DNA of 64,000 nucleotides from Mesorhizobium sp. B4-1-4 (GTDB lineage: Bacteria > Pseudomonadota > Alphaproteobacteria > Rhizobiales > Rhizobiaceae). The notes under the pieces are model-generated. The model had not been told where the DNA came from and did not search any database. It saw nothing but the letters and a program-made list of their open reading frames with translations. Made by a program: the position numbers and the translations under genes. Below are positions 35,492 to 44,351 of this stretch, in pieces (within the stretch, counting starts at the first letter, position 1; the number at the start of each line of letters is the position of its first letter). The stretch lies in the NCBI RefSeq assembly GCF_006439395.2, contig NZ_CP083950.1:434001-498000 (forward strand), given 5' to 3'.

Positions 35492-36463
35492 ATGTCCAAG
35501 AAGTTTGCATTCCTTCTGGTCCGCGACTTCACATTGTCACCCCTGTCGCTTTTCATCGACACGCTGCGCCTGGCGGGTGATGAGGGCGATCGAAGCCGTC
35601 GCGTGGAATTCGACTGGCAGGTGATCGGAGAGCGCGGTCTGCCGATCAGGGCCAGCTGCGGCGTCGAACTGCTGCCGACAAAAGAGATTGGACATCCCGA
35701 GGATTTCGACAATGTTGTTGTGGTTGGTGGCCTGCTCGACACCAACCGCGGCTTGAGTTCTGAAAAGGAGGCATTCCTTTTGCGGGCTGCCGAGAAAGGC
35801 GTGCCGCTCACCGCCCTTTGCACGGGCAGTTTCGTGCTCGCGCGCTACGGGTTGCTGGACGGTTATAGTGCCGCGGTCAGCTGGTTTCACATCAAGGACT
35901 TCCGGGCGGAATTCCCTGACGTGAACGCCCATGCGGACAGTCTGTTTTCCGTCGACCGCAACCGCTCTACTTGCGCCGGAGGCACGGGTGCAGCCGACCT
36001 GGCCGGCTATTTCGTGTCGAAATTCATTGGTCACAAGGCAGCGGAAAAGGCCGCCAAGATCCTTGTCCTCGATCGAATCCGGAACATCCGTGACGTTCAA
36101 CCGGTCGGGGATCTGTTTGCCGGAGCCTCCAGCCGTCCGGTGAAGCGAGCCTTGCTCTTGATGGAGAGCAATCTCCAGGAAAAGGTATCGGTTACCGAAA
36201 TCGCGGCCAGATTGAACTGCTCCAGGCGCCAGCTGGAGCGTCTTTTCGGCATCGAGTTGGGCATCAGCCCAATGGCCGCCTATCTGGCGCTGCGGGTGCA
36301 CTACGCGAAGTCGCTCCTCGAAGCCAGCGACTTGCAGATAGGGGAAATTGCGTTCAGGTGCGGCTTCGGCAATGCCGGGCATTTCAGCCGCGTCTTCCGC
36401 CGGCACACCGGCATCACGCCAACGAACCTCAGACACCCAGGCCGCATATCTCGCGAGGCCTGA
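35492..36463 (+). CDS. GlxA-family AraC-type transcriptional regulator
   Basis: A 323-residue regulator with an amino-terminal DJ-1/PfpI amidotransferase-like domain (PLTALCTGSFVLARYGLLDG contains the nucleophile-elbow position, and RNRSTCAGGTGAADL follows) and a carboxy-terminal AraC double helix-turn-helix (VSVTEIAARLNCSRRQLERL, FRCGFGNAGHFSRVFRR). This is the GlxA/FtrA arrangement seen in regulators of arginine, choline and carnitine catabolism. The ATG at 35492 is chosen because the residues before it are not conserved-looking. It may regulate the divergent encapsulin genes or distant targets. Confidence 0.88.
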   Translation: MSKKFAFLLVRDFTLSPLSLFIDTLRLAGDEGDRSRRVEFDWQVIGERGLPIRASCGVELLPTKEIGHPEDFDNVVVVGGLLDTNRGLSSEKEAFLLRAAEKGVPLTALCTGSFVLARYGLLDGYSAAVSWFHIKDFRAEFPDVNAHADSLFSVDRNRSTCAGGTGAADLAGYFVSKFIGHKAAEKAAKILVLDRIRNIRDVQPVGDLFAGASSRPVKRALLLMESNLQEKVSVTEIAARLNCSRRQLERLFGIELGISPMAAYLALRVHYAKSLLEASDLQIGEIAFRCGFGNAGHFSRVFRRHTGITPTNLRHPGRISREA

Positions 36464-36658
36464 TGCGGTGATAGTTCCGCGTTTGGCTGGGATTGAGGGG
36501 GGTGCCACAGCTCAAGCCGGGACCAATAACGAGCGGGAGTAGGCAAAAGTTTTAAGACTATGCCGGGAAATCCCGCTCAAGGATCTATCCAGCGGCAACC
36601 GGAAACCACATCCACGCCGCCTTCGGGCTCTCCTGTTGCCGACGTCGTCGGCACGCAA

Positions 36659-36871
36659 TCATTCAGTGTCGGGATTTTCGAGCACTTCAAGCATGGTGGT
36701 CAACATGCTTCCGACTTCTTCCGATATTTCCTCGGGGCGAATTCCCGCCTTGATGGCGTCCGCCGTCGCTTGTTTGGCGAGTTTCGCCGCAAGCGCCGGA
36801 TCGGACGTCGAATAGGGTGGAACATTTTCCTCCACCCAGTTCTGCAGGAATTCGATGCCGCGAGCGCTCAT
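36659..36871 (-). CDS. DUF768 domain protein
   Basis: A 70-residue protein beginning MSARGIEFLQNWVEENVP. It has the DUF768 pattern: an opening R-G-x-x-F-L-x-x-W helix and acidic carboxy end (ISEEVGSMLTTMLEVLENPD). I know this family mainly from Mesorhizobium, where it is present in many copies; its function is unknown. The gene stands alone between the regulator and the RTX gene. Confidence 0.75.
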   Translation of the reverse strand: MSARGIEFLQNWVEENVPPYSTSDPALAAKLAKQATADAIKAGIRPEEISEEVGSMLTTMLEVLENPDTE

Positions 36872-36966
36872 GACGAACTAATGTTCATCGAAGCGATTTC
36901 GTTCCGCGGAGGTATATTCAAGAAAACGTCAGACCCTTTTGATGAGGGCCTGACGGTTCCAAAGGT

Positions 36967-38490
36967 TCACGTCACGACGAACGAGGATGCCGTCAACGAC
37001 AGATGCGGAGAAACAGCGGCAAACTGGATCTGATGCGCGCCGCCGGCCCCATCGCTGTCGAAGGAGAGGGCGCCGGTCGAACTGTTGTAGATAATGTGGT
37101 CGGTATGGGTATGCGCGCCCCTGCCAGTGTGAAACGCATCAGCGGGAAGGGCGCCCACCTGAAGCCCGGCAAACACAGTGTGGTCGAGATGGATCTTGTC
37201 CTGCGTCACATTGAAGTCGGTGATCTTGTCGATGTTGCCTGTCTTGAGGGCGGAATTGAAGACGAAGACGTCCTTGCCTCCATTTCCTGTCAGCACATCT
37301 TGCCCGCCGCCGCCATTGATGACGTTGTTGCCGGCGTTGCCCTGTATGGTCTGCGAGAATTCGTTTCCCGTGAGGTTGATGGCAGTGGTGCCGGCCCGGC
37401 TCGTGGTGGCAAGCTGCTCGATTTCCGAGCCGGCTGATAGTGCATAGCTCACTGTTGCCAGCACGGTATCGTGGCCTGCGCCCTTCAGTTCCACCACCTT
37501 ATCGCCAGGGTTGTTGACATAATAGGTGTCGTTGTAGCCGCCACCGATCATTGTGTCGGCGCCGGTGGTGCCGTGAAGTACATCCGCGCGGCCGGTGCCG
37601 TAGAAAACGTGATCGCTGGTCGAAGGCGCGGTGCTGGTCGGAGGGGTGGTGCTGGTCGAAGGTGGGGTGATGGACGAAGTCGTATCGCTGGTCGAGGGCA
37701 CAGTGGTGCCGGACGAAGTCGCGCCGCTGGTCGGAGGCACGCTTGCGGTGCCGTGGTTATGTTGAAGGAAGAGGGCTTGCAGCGCCGGCGAGTTTCCAAG
37801 CGCCGTGTCGCCCTGCTGGGAACCCCATGCATAGGCATAGTCGAAGGCGGGCGACGGAACCAGCTTGGACCAGTGGTCCAGCATGGTCTGTTCCTGGGCG
37901 GCGGTGGGAAGGACATATTGGCCGCCCGTATCGGTCGTGTAGCTGCCGCCGCCGAACGTCTGATAAACCGGAACGACCTGGTTGAGCGGGACCCCCGAAG
38001 CGACAGCCGCGGCCACGGTCCTGTCGATCATGTTGTAGTCGACCGCACTTGTCCCGGTGCGCACCGGATAGGGGTCCAGCCCGTAATAGTCGATATGTGT
38101 GTTGGCGGGATTATAAGTGTTTGAAAAATCGGGATTTGCGGAAGACCCCATGTTCATCATGGTGATGAAGGTTTTGGCGCCCGGCACGTTGGTGTGGATC
38201 CAGTCGGATTCCGCCTTCAGATTCGTGGCGGTGGCATAGGTTCCCCATTTGCCGGTGGGGTCCGGCTCATCGACAAGGAAGAATCCAAACGCTTTCGGAT
38301 TGCCGATAAAGGGCGTGACTTTCTGGATAAAGGACGAGGTTGTCCCATTGGCTTCATCGAGCCAGACCAGACCTTTCGTGCCAGCCGGCAGGGCGTTGAG
38401 TTCGTCCACGGATGAAACGTCGACAAGATTGAATCCGGCGTTTGCAACCTCGGAGGCGGATCCACCCGAGGCGTAATGGAGGGTTGTCAT
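36967..38490 (-). CDS. RTX-type calcium-binding secreted protein with glycosidase-like N-terminal domain
   Basis: A 507-residue protein without a signal peptide, as expected for type I secretion. Residues about 1-250 resemble a TIM-barrel-like domain (FFLVDEPDPTG, IDYYGLDPYPV), possibly a glycoside hydrolase. Next comes a Ser/Thr/Pro-rich linker and then RTX repeats: GTGRADVLHGTTGADTMIGG and GGGGQDVLTGNGGKDVFVF. The carboxy end (HLSLTASSFVVT) has the hydrophobic-hydroxyl form of type I signals. The ATG at 38490 follows a GAAGGA site. A PrsD-like exporter gene lies at the right edge of the window and is a candidate partner. Substrate and function are unknown. Confidence 0.8.
   Translation of the reverse strand: MTTLHYASGGSASEVANAGFNLVDVSSVDELNALPAGTKGLVWLDEANGTTSSFIQKVTPFIGNPKAFGFFLVDEPDPTGKWGTYATATNLKAESDWIHTNVPGAKTFITMMNMGSSANPDFSNTYNPANTHIDYYGLDPYPVRTGTSAVDYNMIDRTVAAAVASGVPLNQVVPVYQTFGGGSYTTDTGGQYVLPTAAQEQTMLDHWSKLVPSPAFDYAYAWGSQQGDTALGNSPALQALFLQHNHGTASVPPTSGATSSGTTVPSTSDTTSSITPPSTSTTPPTSTAPSTSDHVFYGTGRADVLHGTTGADTMIGGGYNDTYYVNNPGDKVVELKGAGHDTVLATVSYALSAGSEIEQLATTSRAGTTAINLTGNEFSQTIQGNAGNNVINGGGGQDVLTGNGGKDVFVFNSALKTGNIDKITDFNVTQDKIHLDHTVFAGLQVGALPADAFHTGRGAHTHTDHIIYNSSTGALSFDSDGAGGAHQIQFAAVSPHLSLTASSFVVT
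37610..37740 (-). repeat. low-complexity Ser/Thr/Pro linker within the RTX gene
   Basis: Short imperfect repeats such as PSTSDTTSSITPPSTSTTPP encode a flexible linker between the amino-terminal domain and the RTX domain. The repeat is in the coding frame and codon-varied, so it is protein-level low complexity and not a CRISPR or VNTR array. Confidence 0.7.
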
Positions 38491-38802
38491 GAAAATATCC
38501 TTCGTCTGATTCGGTAGATGCCCCACGCCTGCCTATTGGAAAGGGTATATTAGAACCAAATCAAATACCGGCGCCCGTTGATAGAATCATTGATCACGGC
38601 GAGAAAAGGTCCACGCGATGGGATGTCGGCCTTGGTTCCGGGCTTGTTGATTGTTCAGGGATATTTCCGGCGCGGCAAGGCAGGACTGGACTGTCTCTGC
38701 CTCGGTGGCACTGCTGGATTTTGTTGTGGACTGCAGAAAGCGCAGGATCGCGCTGGTTCATTCCAGCCGCTTCGGAGTGTGCGGATGGCGGTCGTCCACG
38801 CG
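38491..38802. other. intergenic region between RTX gene and NRPS-like gene
   Basis: This 312-base stretch separates two genes on the reverse strand and should contain the promoter of the RTX gene (an AT-rich patch near 38540-38570). No gene with a ribosome site and recognisable product was found. Confidence 0.45.
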
Positions 38803-41721
38803 CTATGCGCCGCTCACCAGAAAGGCTCTTTCTATCAAAGGACGGTTGTGGCTCAGATACGGTTCAATGAGCATATCGAGGTGTCCCCCGAGGATCGGAA
38901 CTATGCTCAGATCGGCAAAAAAGGCGCTCCAGCCAAGATCCGTCGGAACCCCTGTACGCCTGCATCGAAACAGGGTGGCGGTAATCGGCAACGCGGTCTT
39001 CGGTTGCGCGAGCCATTGGCCAAATGCGCGCATCCGCAGGATTTCCTCAAGCTCAAGGCGCAAAATGAACCGCACTCTGGCGAAGGCCCTCCATTTCAGC
39101 CAGTCGATGCCCCTGGCGAGCAGGGCTTCAGCGCCAAATCTGGCAAATGCTTTTGCGAGAGCCCGTAACATCATGCGATCCGCCGTCACTCTATGCGAAC
39201 GGATGCGCTGGACGGTGCGTGCAAGAGTTTCACGGTAGTCGTGCTGCCCAGGCCCGATATTGGTGTCGAGGATTCCCAGGAACGTGACCGATCGACCCGC
39301 TGCAATAAGTTTGGCGGCAACCTCGAACGCGACGCCGCCGCCAAGCGAATAGCCGATCAGCTTCACGTCGCCATCAGGCTGGACCTGGCTGATCTGGTCG
39401 ACAACCGCGTCCACCATCCGCGGTATGGTGCCATGTCCCTTCAGTAGATCGTTCAGGTCCTCATAGCGAATGGCGACAACCCTGGCGACATCGCTCATCT
39501 CGACACCGAAAGCCGCCAGGCTTGGCCCGTAGCCGATCGATCCCGGCACAATAAACAAAAGCGGCCTCGGGTCGGACGCCTCGACAAGCAAGTCGCTTGT
39601 GTCTTGCTCTGCGGACGCTGCCCTGACGACGTCGGTAAAACTCATTCCGACGGTGAATGCGTCCAAGTTGAGTTCCCGTCCCAGAGCCGTCTCAAGTTCC
39701 ATGACGAATTGCAGCAGCTTCAGTGAATCGCCGCCCGCGTCGTCCCAGTGGCTGCCAGCCGCCTTCTTGCCGGGAAGTATCCTCTCCCATACGGCCGCTG
39801 CCACGCCTTCGATATCGAGCGGGTTCAGCGCCTGCCGGACGTCTGGATTCTGGGCGTCTTGCGCGTTCAGCGCGCGATCCAGTTCCCGCAACTTGACACT
39901 GTCGACCTTGCCGCCCTTGAGCTGTGGTATCTCGGCAATACTGTGCAGTCGCGTTGGATGAACTGCTGGCGGCAGGGCTGTCCTGATCAAGTCCCGCAAT
40001 TCGGGTATGATTTCGCTTGCGCCAGTTTTCACGGGAACGACAAAGGCCACCAGTTCGTTCGCGTCCGTCACCACCGCGACGGCATCACTCACTTGGGGCG
40101 CCCGGCGCAGGACGAGTTCCAGTTCGGCAGGCTCGACCCGTCTTCCGTTGATCTTTATCTGGCGTCCCTTTCGTCCGACGATCCACATCATTCCGGTGCC
40201 GTCGACCTTGACCAGATCGCCGGTTGCGAAGATCCGAAGCCGGGGATTGGCGGAGCTTGCACGAAGAGGAACATGTCCCCCGTCCGCCCAGTAGCCGAGC
40301 GTGGTGTAGTTGCCCCTGATCACCAACTCCCCTTCATCGCCGGGGGCGACCTCGTACCCATTCTCATCCACGACGGTGTATTCGATGCCGGGAAGGACGA
40401 AGCCGACCGGGACCGTCGCGCCTCGCTCCGGGTAATCCCTCGGCAGGAACCACTGCGTGCCGGTCGTTTCCGTGGACGAATAGCTGATCTGGACAAGGCA
40501 GGACTCGGGGACATTGTCGCGAAGCCGGTCGATGTCGGACCACAACACTTTTTCTCCGCCGACCCGCACGACCCGCAGTGACGAGAATACGTCGGGCGCT
40601 GAATCGGTCATCAACACACGCAGCAGCGCCGGCACGAGATAGGCGATCGTCACCCGCCATTTTTGGAAATTGTCGCGCGCAGCGCGGATGCCGGCACTCT
40701 CAATGTCCAAAAGGTACAATGTGGCGCCGCACAGCATCGGGGTCATCATCTCGCGGCAGCCCGCGATCGTCGCCGGGCCGGTCAACGGCATGAACGCATC
40801 GTCGGGGCCGATGTGGCAAGCATCGACATATTGCTGCACCCGCTGGAGGATTGCCCGCTGGCTGTTCACGACGCCTTTCGGGGCTCCGGTGCTGCCTGAC
40901 GTGTACAGGACGATCGCCGGCGAATCGACCGGCACGTCGGGCGGCAGCGCCGGTAAGCTGCCGTCCGGCGCTGCGGCCATGCAGCTTCCCGCATCGATCC
41001 ATTTCAGGGACGAGGCATCAGGCCAGCCTGCCGGCTTGCCCGGCCCCGGCCTGACAATTGCGGCTAGCCGCGCGCTGGCGGCAATTGCCGCGAGGCGCTG
41101 AAATGGATCTCGGGGGTTTAGCGGCACGGCGGGCCTGCCCGCACGCATGGCGGCAAGCATGGCCACCGGGTACCAAAGAGTATTCCCGATCAGAAGCCCG
41201 ACCGCCTTACCCATTGGAACTGAACCGGCAATCGCACCTGCCAGGTTTTGGACCGCGTTCAACAGCTCCAGGAAGCTGAGGGATGTCGAGCCATCGCTGA
41301 TCGCGATCCTGTCCGGATATTTCCCGACAATTCTCTCGAGGTGCCAGAACGCCGATTTTTCGGAGAAGTCATCGCACATCCTTTGGAAGGCAGGGTTTGC
41401 CGGTCCGTCCATGTCCAGAGGACGGGTGGATGCCTGTTTCCATGTGAAACCGTCTTGAGGACCATTGTCGCGCGTTATCGCGACATCCCGCTCTTTCGCC
41501 AGTCCCAGCACGGACTGCAAGGCGCGCAAAGGCAGGCCTTCTGAAGAACGCGTGCGATCAAACGCTTCCAACGCGACCCCCTTTTTTGCTGACCCGCTTT
41601 GCAGTGTCGTACGCGACCATCTTGGCCGTGGCATCGTTAGAACGAATGATTCCGACCGAACTCGCCGATCCGACATGAAAGGGGTCAGGTGCATCGCAGC
41701 ATCATTGAAGCCCTGCTTCAT
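38803..41721 (-). CDS. NRPS-like enzyme: adenylation, carrier and thioesterase domains
   Basis: A single A-T-TE protein of up to 972 residues. The adenylation domain shows LYTSGSTGAPKGVV, YSSTETTGTQWFLP, GELVIRGNYTTLGYW and IKINGRRVEPAELE. The carrier domain has the phosphopantetheine site DDAGGDSLKLLQFV. The thioesterase has GYSLGGGVAFEVA, and a carboxy-terminal ILGGHLDMLIEP block holds the histidine. No condensation domain is present, so it probably activates one acid and releases or transfers it. The first 100 residues look non-conserved; Met-104 (41412) is a likely alternative start. It sits between the RTX gene and the exopolysaccharide genes, where decoration of a polymer is one possible role. 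Confidence 0.82.
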   Translation of the reverse strand: MKQGFNDAAMHLTPFMSDRRVRSESFVLTMPRPRWSRTTLQSGSAKKGVALEAFDRTRSSEGLPLRALQSVLGLAKERDVAITRDNGPQDGFTWKQASTRPLDMDGPANPAFQRMCDDFSEKSAFWHLERIVGKYPDRIAISDGSTSLSFLELLNAVQNLAGAIAGSVPMGKAVGLLIGNTLWYPVAMLAAMRAGRPAVPLNPRDPFQRLAAIAASARLAAIVRPGPGKPAGWPDASSLKWIDAGSCMAAAPDGSLPALPPDVPVDSPAIVLYTSGSTGAPKGVVNSQRAILQRVQQYVDACHIGPDDAFMPLTGPATIAGCREMMTPMLCGATLYLLDIESAGIRAARDNFQKWRVTIAYLVPALLRVLMTDSAPDVFSSLRVVRVGGEKVLWSDIDRLRDNVPESCLVQISYSSTETTGTQWFLPRDYPERGATVPVGFVLPGIEYTVVDENGYEVAPGDEGELVIRGNYTTLGYWADGGHVPLRASSANPRLRIFATGDLVKVDGTGMMWIVGRKGRQIKINGRRVEPAELELVLRRAPQVSDAVAVVTDANELVAFVVPVKTGASEIIPELRDLIRTALPPAVHPTRLHSIAEIPQLKGGKVDSVKLRELDRALNAQDAQNPDVRQALNPLDIEGVAAAVWERILPGKKAAGSHWDDAGGDSLKLLQFVMELETALGRELNLDAFTVGMSFTDVVRAASAEQDTSDLLVEASDPRPLLFIVPGSIGYGPSLAAFGVEMSDVARVVAIRYEDLNDLLKGHGTIPRMVDAVVDQISQVQPDGDVKLIGYSLGGGVAFEVAAKLIAAGRSVTFLGILDTNIGPGQHDYRETLARTVQRIRSHRVTADRMMLRALAKAFARFGAEALLARGIDWLKWRAFARVRFILRLELEEILRMRAFGQWLAQPKTALPITATLFRCRRTGVPTDLGWSAFFADLSIVPILGGHLDMLIEPYLSHNRPLIERAFLVSGA

Positions 41722-41870
41722 TCAAACAGACGAGGACAGCGGGAAGGCCTGCTCCTAGCGTGGATTTGGGTGTCGTGCGCACAGGGGCAATGAAGCCGAA
41801 CCATGAGAGCAGATCCTAGAGCCAGCCATTTTGCGCGACCGGGATACCGCCGGCATCCTGGAGGGGCAGG
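41722..41870. promoter_or_regulatory. divergent promoter region, NRPS-like gene and exopolysaccharide operon
   Basis: The 149 bases separate an NRPS-like gene on the left from the glycosyltransferase operon on the right and must carry at least the operon promoter. A GGAGGGGCAGG site precedes the glycosyltransferase ATG. I cannot identify a specific -35/-10 pair. Confidence 0.4.
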
Positions 41871-43094
41871 ATGAACCCCCACCTGGTCTGTGTTGGAGGC
41901 GAGGATCATCGTCTTAGAATTCCGTTCCTGCTGGCGCTGCGCGAAAGGGGCTTCCGGGTCACTGCCGTATCGAGCGATATGGGCAACGCCTTCTCTCTTC
42001 ATGGCATTGCGCATCGTCGACTGGGATTTGACCGCTTTACCAGCGGCGGCGGGGAATGGGGCGCTCTAGGTGCTGTCCGCGAATTGATCGCGGAACTGCG
42101 TCCGGACATCGTTCAAAGTTTCGACACCAAGCCCAATCTTCTGACCCCTTTGGCCGTGCGCGGGCAGGTGCCGGTTGTCCGCACCATCAATGGCCTTGGT
42201 TGGACATTCTCGTCCCTCGAACCACGGGCTCTGGCCTTGCGTCCGATCTTTTGCGGCCTTCAAGGACTGGCATCCTTATGGACAGCCATGACCGTCTTCC
42301 AGAATCGTGACGATCAGGTCTTCTTCGAACGCTATCGGCTGCTTGGTCACGACAAAGCGCGGCTGATCCGCAGTTCTGGCATCGACCCGAAGGCATTCTC
42401 GACAGCAAGGTATCGTGGCCCTTCGGCCACGACGATGCGCGAGAGCCTTGGGCTTCAGTCGGCTGAAATCATAATCTTTGTCGGCCGCCTGACCCGCCAG
42501 AAGGGAATTCCGACCCTCCTCAAGGCGGTTCCCCGTGTCCTTTCCGAAAGACCCAATGCGCGTTTCGTCCTTGTCGGTCCGCAGGACTCCGAGGGACCGT
42601 TCGCGGTCAACAGGGCCGATATCGATCGACACGCGCCTCACGTCATTGCCTTGGGATCGCGACAGGATGTTCCGGCCCTCCTTGGCATGGCCGACCTGTT
42701 CGCGTTTCCGACGCAATATCGCGAGGGTATTCCGCGTGTCCTGCTGGAGGCCGGATTGTCCGGATTGCCGATCGTCGCCTCGCGGATGCCCGGCTGCAAT
42801 GACGTGGTTGAAGATGGCTGGAACGGCTATCTCGTCGCGCCACGCGATGTGGATGGCTTCGCATCCAGGATAATCGAGATCCTGTCCGATCGCGCCCGTG
42901 GAAAAATCATGGGCGGCCGTTCCGTCGGACTCATCCGGGAGCGCTTTTCGCTGTCGTGGGTCGTCGATCAGTATTGCGAGCTGTACAAGACCGTCCTCGG
43001 GGCAAAGTACCGGGGCAGCCTTGCTCGATCGGCCCCCGCGATCCTGATGGAAGAGGGCGCGCGGAGCCCCCGACTGGGGGAGGCGCGGCAATGA
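41871..43094 (+). CDS. Glycosyltransferase family 4
   Basis: GT-B fold glycosyltransferase of 407 residues, first gene of an exopolysaccharide operon. The carboxy-terminal half carries FVGRLTRQKGIPTLLKAVP and the nucleotide-sugar site YREGIPRVLLEAGLSGLPIV, which contains the EX7E motif of family 4. The amino-terminal acceptor domain has RTINGLGWTFSS. The carboxy-terminal tail is basic and may touch the membrane. The stop overlaps the start of the polymerase gene by ATGA. The sugar transferred is unknown. Confidence 0.88.
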   Translation: MNPHLVCVGGEDHRLRIPFLLALRERGFRVTAVSSDMGNAFSLHGIAHRRLGFDRFTSGGGEWGALGAVRELIAELRPDIVQSFDTKPNLLTPLAVRGQVPVVRTINGLGWTFSSLEPRALALRPIFCGLQGLASLWTAMTVFQNRDDQVFFERYRLLGHDKARLIRSSGIDPKAFSTARYRGPSATTMRESLGLQSAEIIIFVGRLTRQKGIPTLLKAVPRVLSERPNARFVLVGPQDSEGPFAVNRADIDRHAPHVIALGSRQDVPALLGMADLFAFPTQYREGIPRVLLEAGLSGLPIVASRMPGCNDVVEDGWNGYLVAPRDVDGFASRIIEILSDRARGKIMGGRSVGLIRERFSLSWVVDQYCELYKTVLGAKYRGSLARSAPAILMEEGARSPRLGEARQ

Positions 43095-44350
43095 TCCGTG
43101 ATGTGCTCCTGGCCTGCGGCATCGCAATGTCCTATGCGGTCCAACTCAGCATCCCAGGCCTGCCGTTCGGCTACAGCGAACTGTTCCTCGCGCTTTGGAT
43201 ATTGCTCTCGATCGTGCGGGTTCTCGCGGGCGGCCGATTGGAGTTCACGCCGGCCCTGGCCCAGCTTGCACGTTTCTGGCTGATCCTGACGCTTGCCCTG
43301 GGTGTTGGAGCCTTCGTCGGCTATCTGACGACTGTCCTGTTCATCGCTCCGTTGATGCATGACACGATGGCGTATGTGCTGTTGGTCTTCATCACCTGCC
43401 TGGCCGCGGCGGAGCCCGACGCCGGTCGCCGTCTACGCAACATTGGCTGGTGGATCATTGCTGTCGCGAATGCATGCTTTGTTGTTCAACTGGGGCTTGG
43501 GTGGGGCTGGATCCATCAATCTGGCGTCAATCCCTGGTATTGGGACCGCTTCAGCGGTTGGTCCGACAATCCGAACCAGCTTGCGCTCTATTGCGCTCTC
43601 CTGGGTCCGCTAGCCTTGCATCTTGCCGTAACCACCCGCAATCCGTGGGGGAGGTGCCTTGGGCTAACCGGCCTGGTCCTCACCTTCTACGTCGGAAGGC
43701 TGACAAAGAGCGATACCTATCTCTATACGACAATCCTGGCTTGCCTGATCCTTCTCGGGCTGCGGATTCGGGCTTGGCTTGCAACTGATGGCGGCAAGGT
43801 CAGCCTTTCACGGCAACTTGCCCTCCTGTTCACGATTGCGTTCGTTCCGTTGGCGATCTCCATCGCGCCTTACGCCCTCAGCGACGCCGCCAGCGCCGAA
43901 AACTTCGCCAAGAGCCTTACCAAGGACAAGGGCGGGCAAGCGACCGCGGAAACCGCCGAGCTTCGCCTCTACCTTTGGGACGAGGCATTGGACAAGGGAG
44001 CAAGATCTGGGTCGCTCGGCCTCGGCCCCGGGCCTCACCTTGAACGTCCCCCCATCACCAATCAGCAGTTTCTGCCTCGGCCTTTCGAGGCCCATAGCAC
44101 GATCCTCGATCTCTATACCCAAGGTGGCTTGATTTCAGTCATGGCGCTTTTGTGGATCCTCGGCTCTGCCGCCTTGTCCGCCTGGCGTGCGAGATTGGAT
44201 GCCCTCGTGGCGCTCATGGCGTCGATCGTTGTGTTCAGTGCCCCGCACCTGATTATCCGCCATCCGATCGTGTGGTTCTCTGTGACGCTCTGCCTTGTCG
44301 CCGGGACGCCTCAGACGATCCCCGCCATCGTTCGCCATAGGAGATATTAG
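43091..44350 (+). CDS. O-antigen polymerase/ligase-like membrane protein (Wzy)
   Basis: A 419-residue integral membrane protein with about ten hydrophobic segments. A long periplasmic loop (around ENFAKSLTKDKGGQATAETA to HLERPPITNQQFLPRPFEAH) precedes the last helices, the shape typical of Wzy polymerases and WaaL ligases. SDNPNQLALYCALLGPLALH and GPGPHLERPP are the most recognisable parts. Its place between a glycosyltransferase and chain-length genes favours polymerase. Starts at the ATGA overlap with the glycosyltransferase stop. Confidence 0.75.
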   Translation: MIRDVLLACGIAMSYAVQLSIPGLPFGYSELFLALWILLSIVRVLAGGRLEFTPALAQLARFWLILTLALGVGAFVGYLTTVLFIAPLMHDTMAYVLLVFITCLAAAEPDAGRRLRNIGWWIIAVANACFVVQLGLGWGWIHQSGVNPWYWDRFSGWSDNPNQLALYCALLGPLALHLAVTTRNPWGRCLGLTGLVLTFYVGRLTKSDTYLYTTILACLILLGLRIRAWLATDGGKVSLSRQLALLFTIAFVPLAISIAPYALSDAASAENFAKSLTKDKGGQATAETAELRLYLWDEALDKGARSGSLGLGPGPHLERPPITNQQFLPRPFEAHSTILDLYTQGGLISVMALLWILGSAALSAWRARLDALVALMASIVVFSAPHLIIRHPIVWFSVTLCLVAGTPQTIPAIVRHRRY

Positions 44351-44351
44351 G

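Noticed and set aside
37610..37740. Repeated short units resembling a tandem array
   Set aside because: They encode a Ser/Thr/Pro linker in frame; unit length and sequence vary, so neither CRISPR nor a regulatory repeat.
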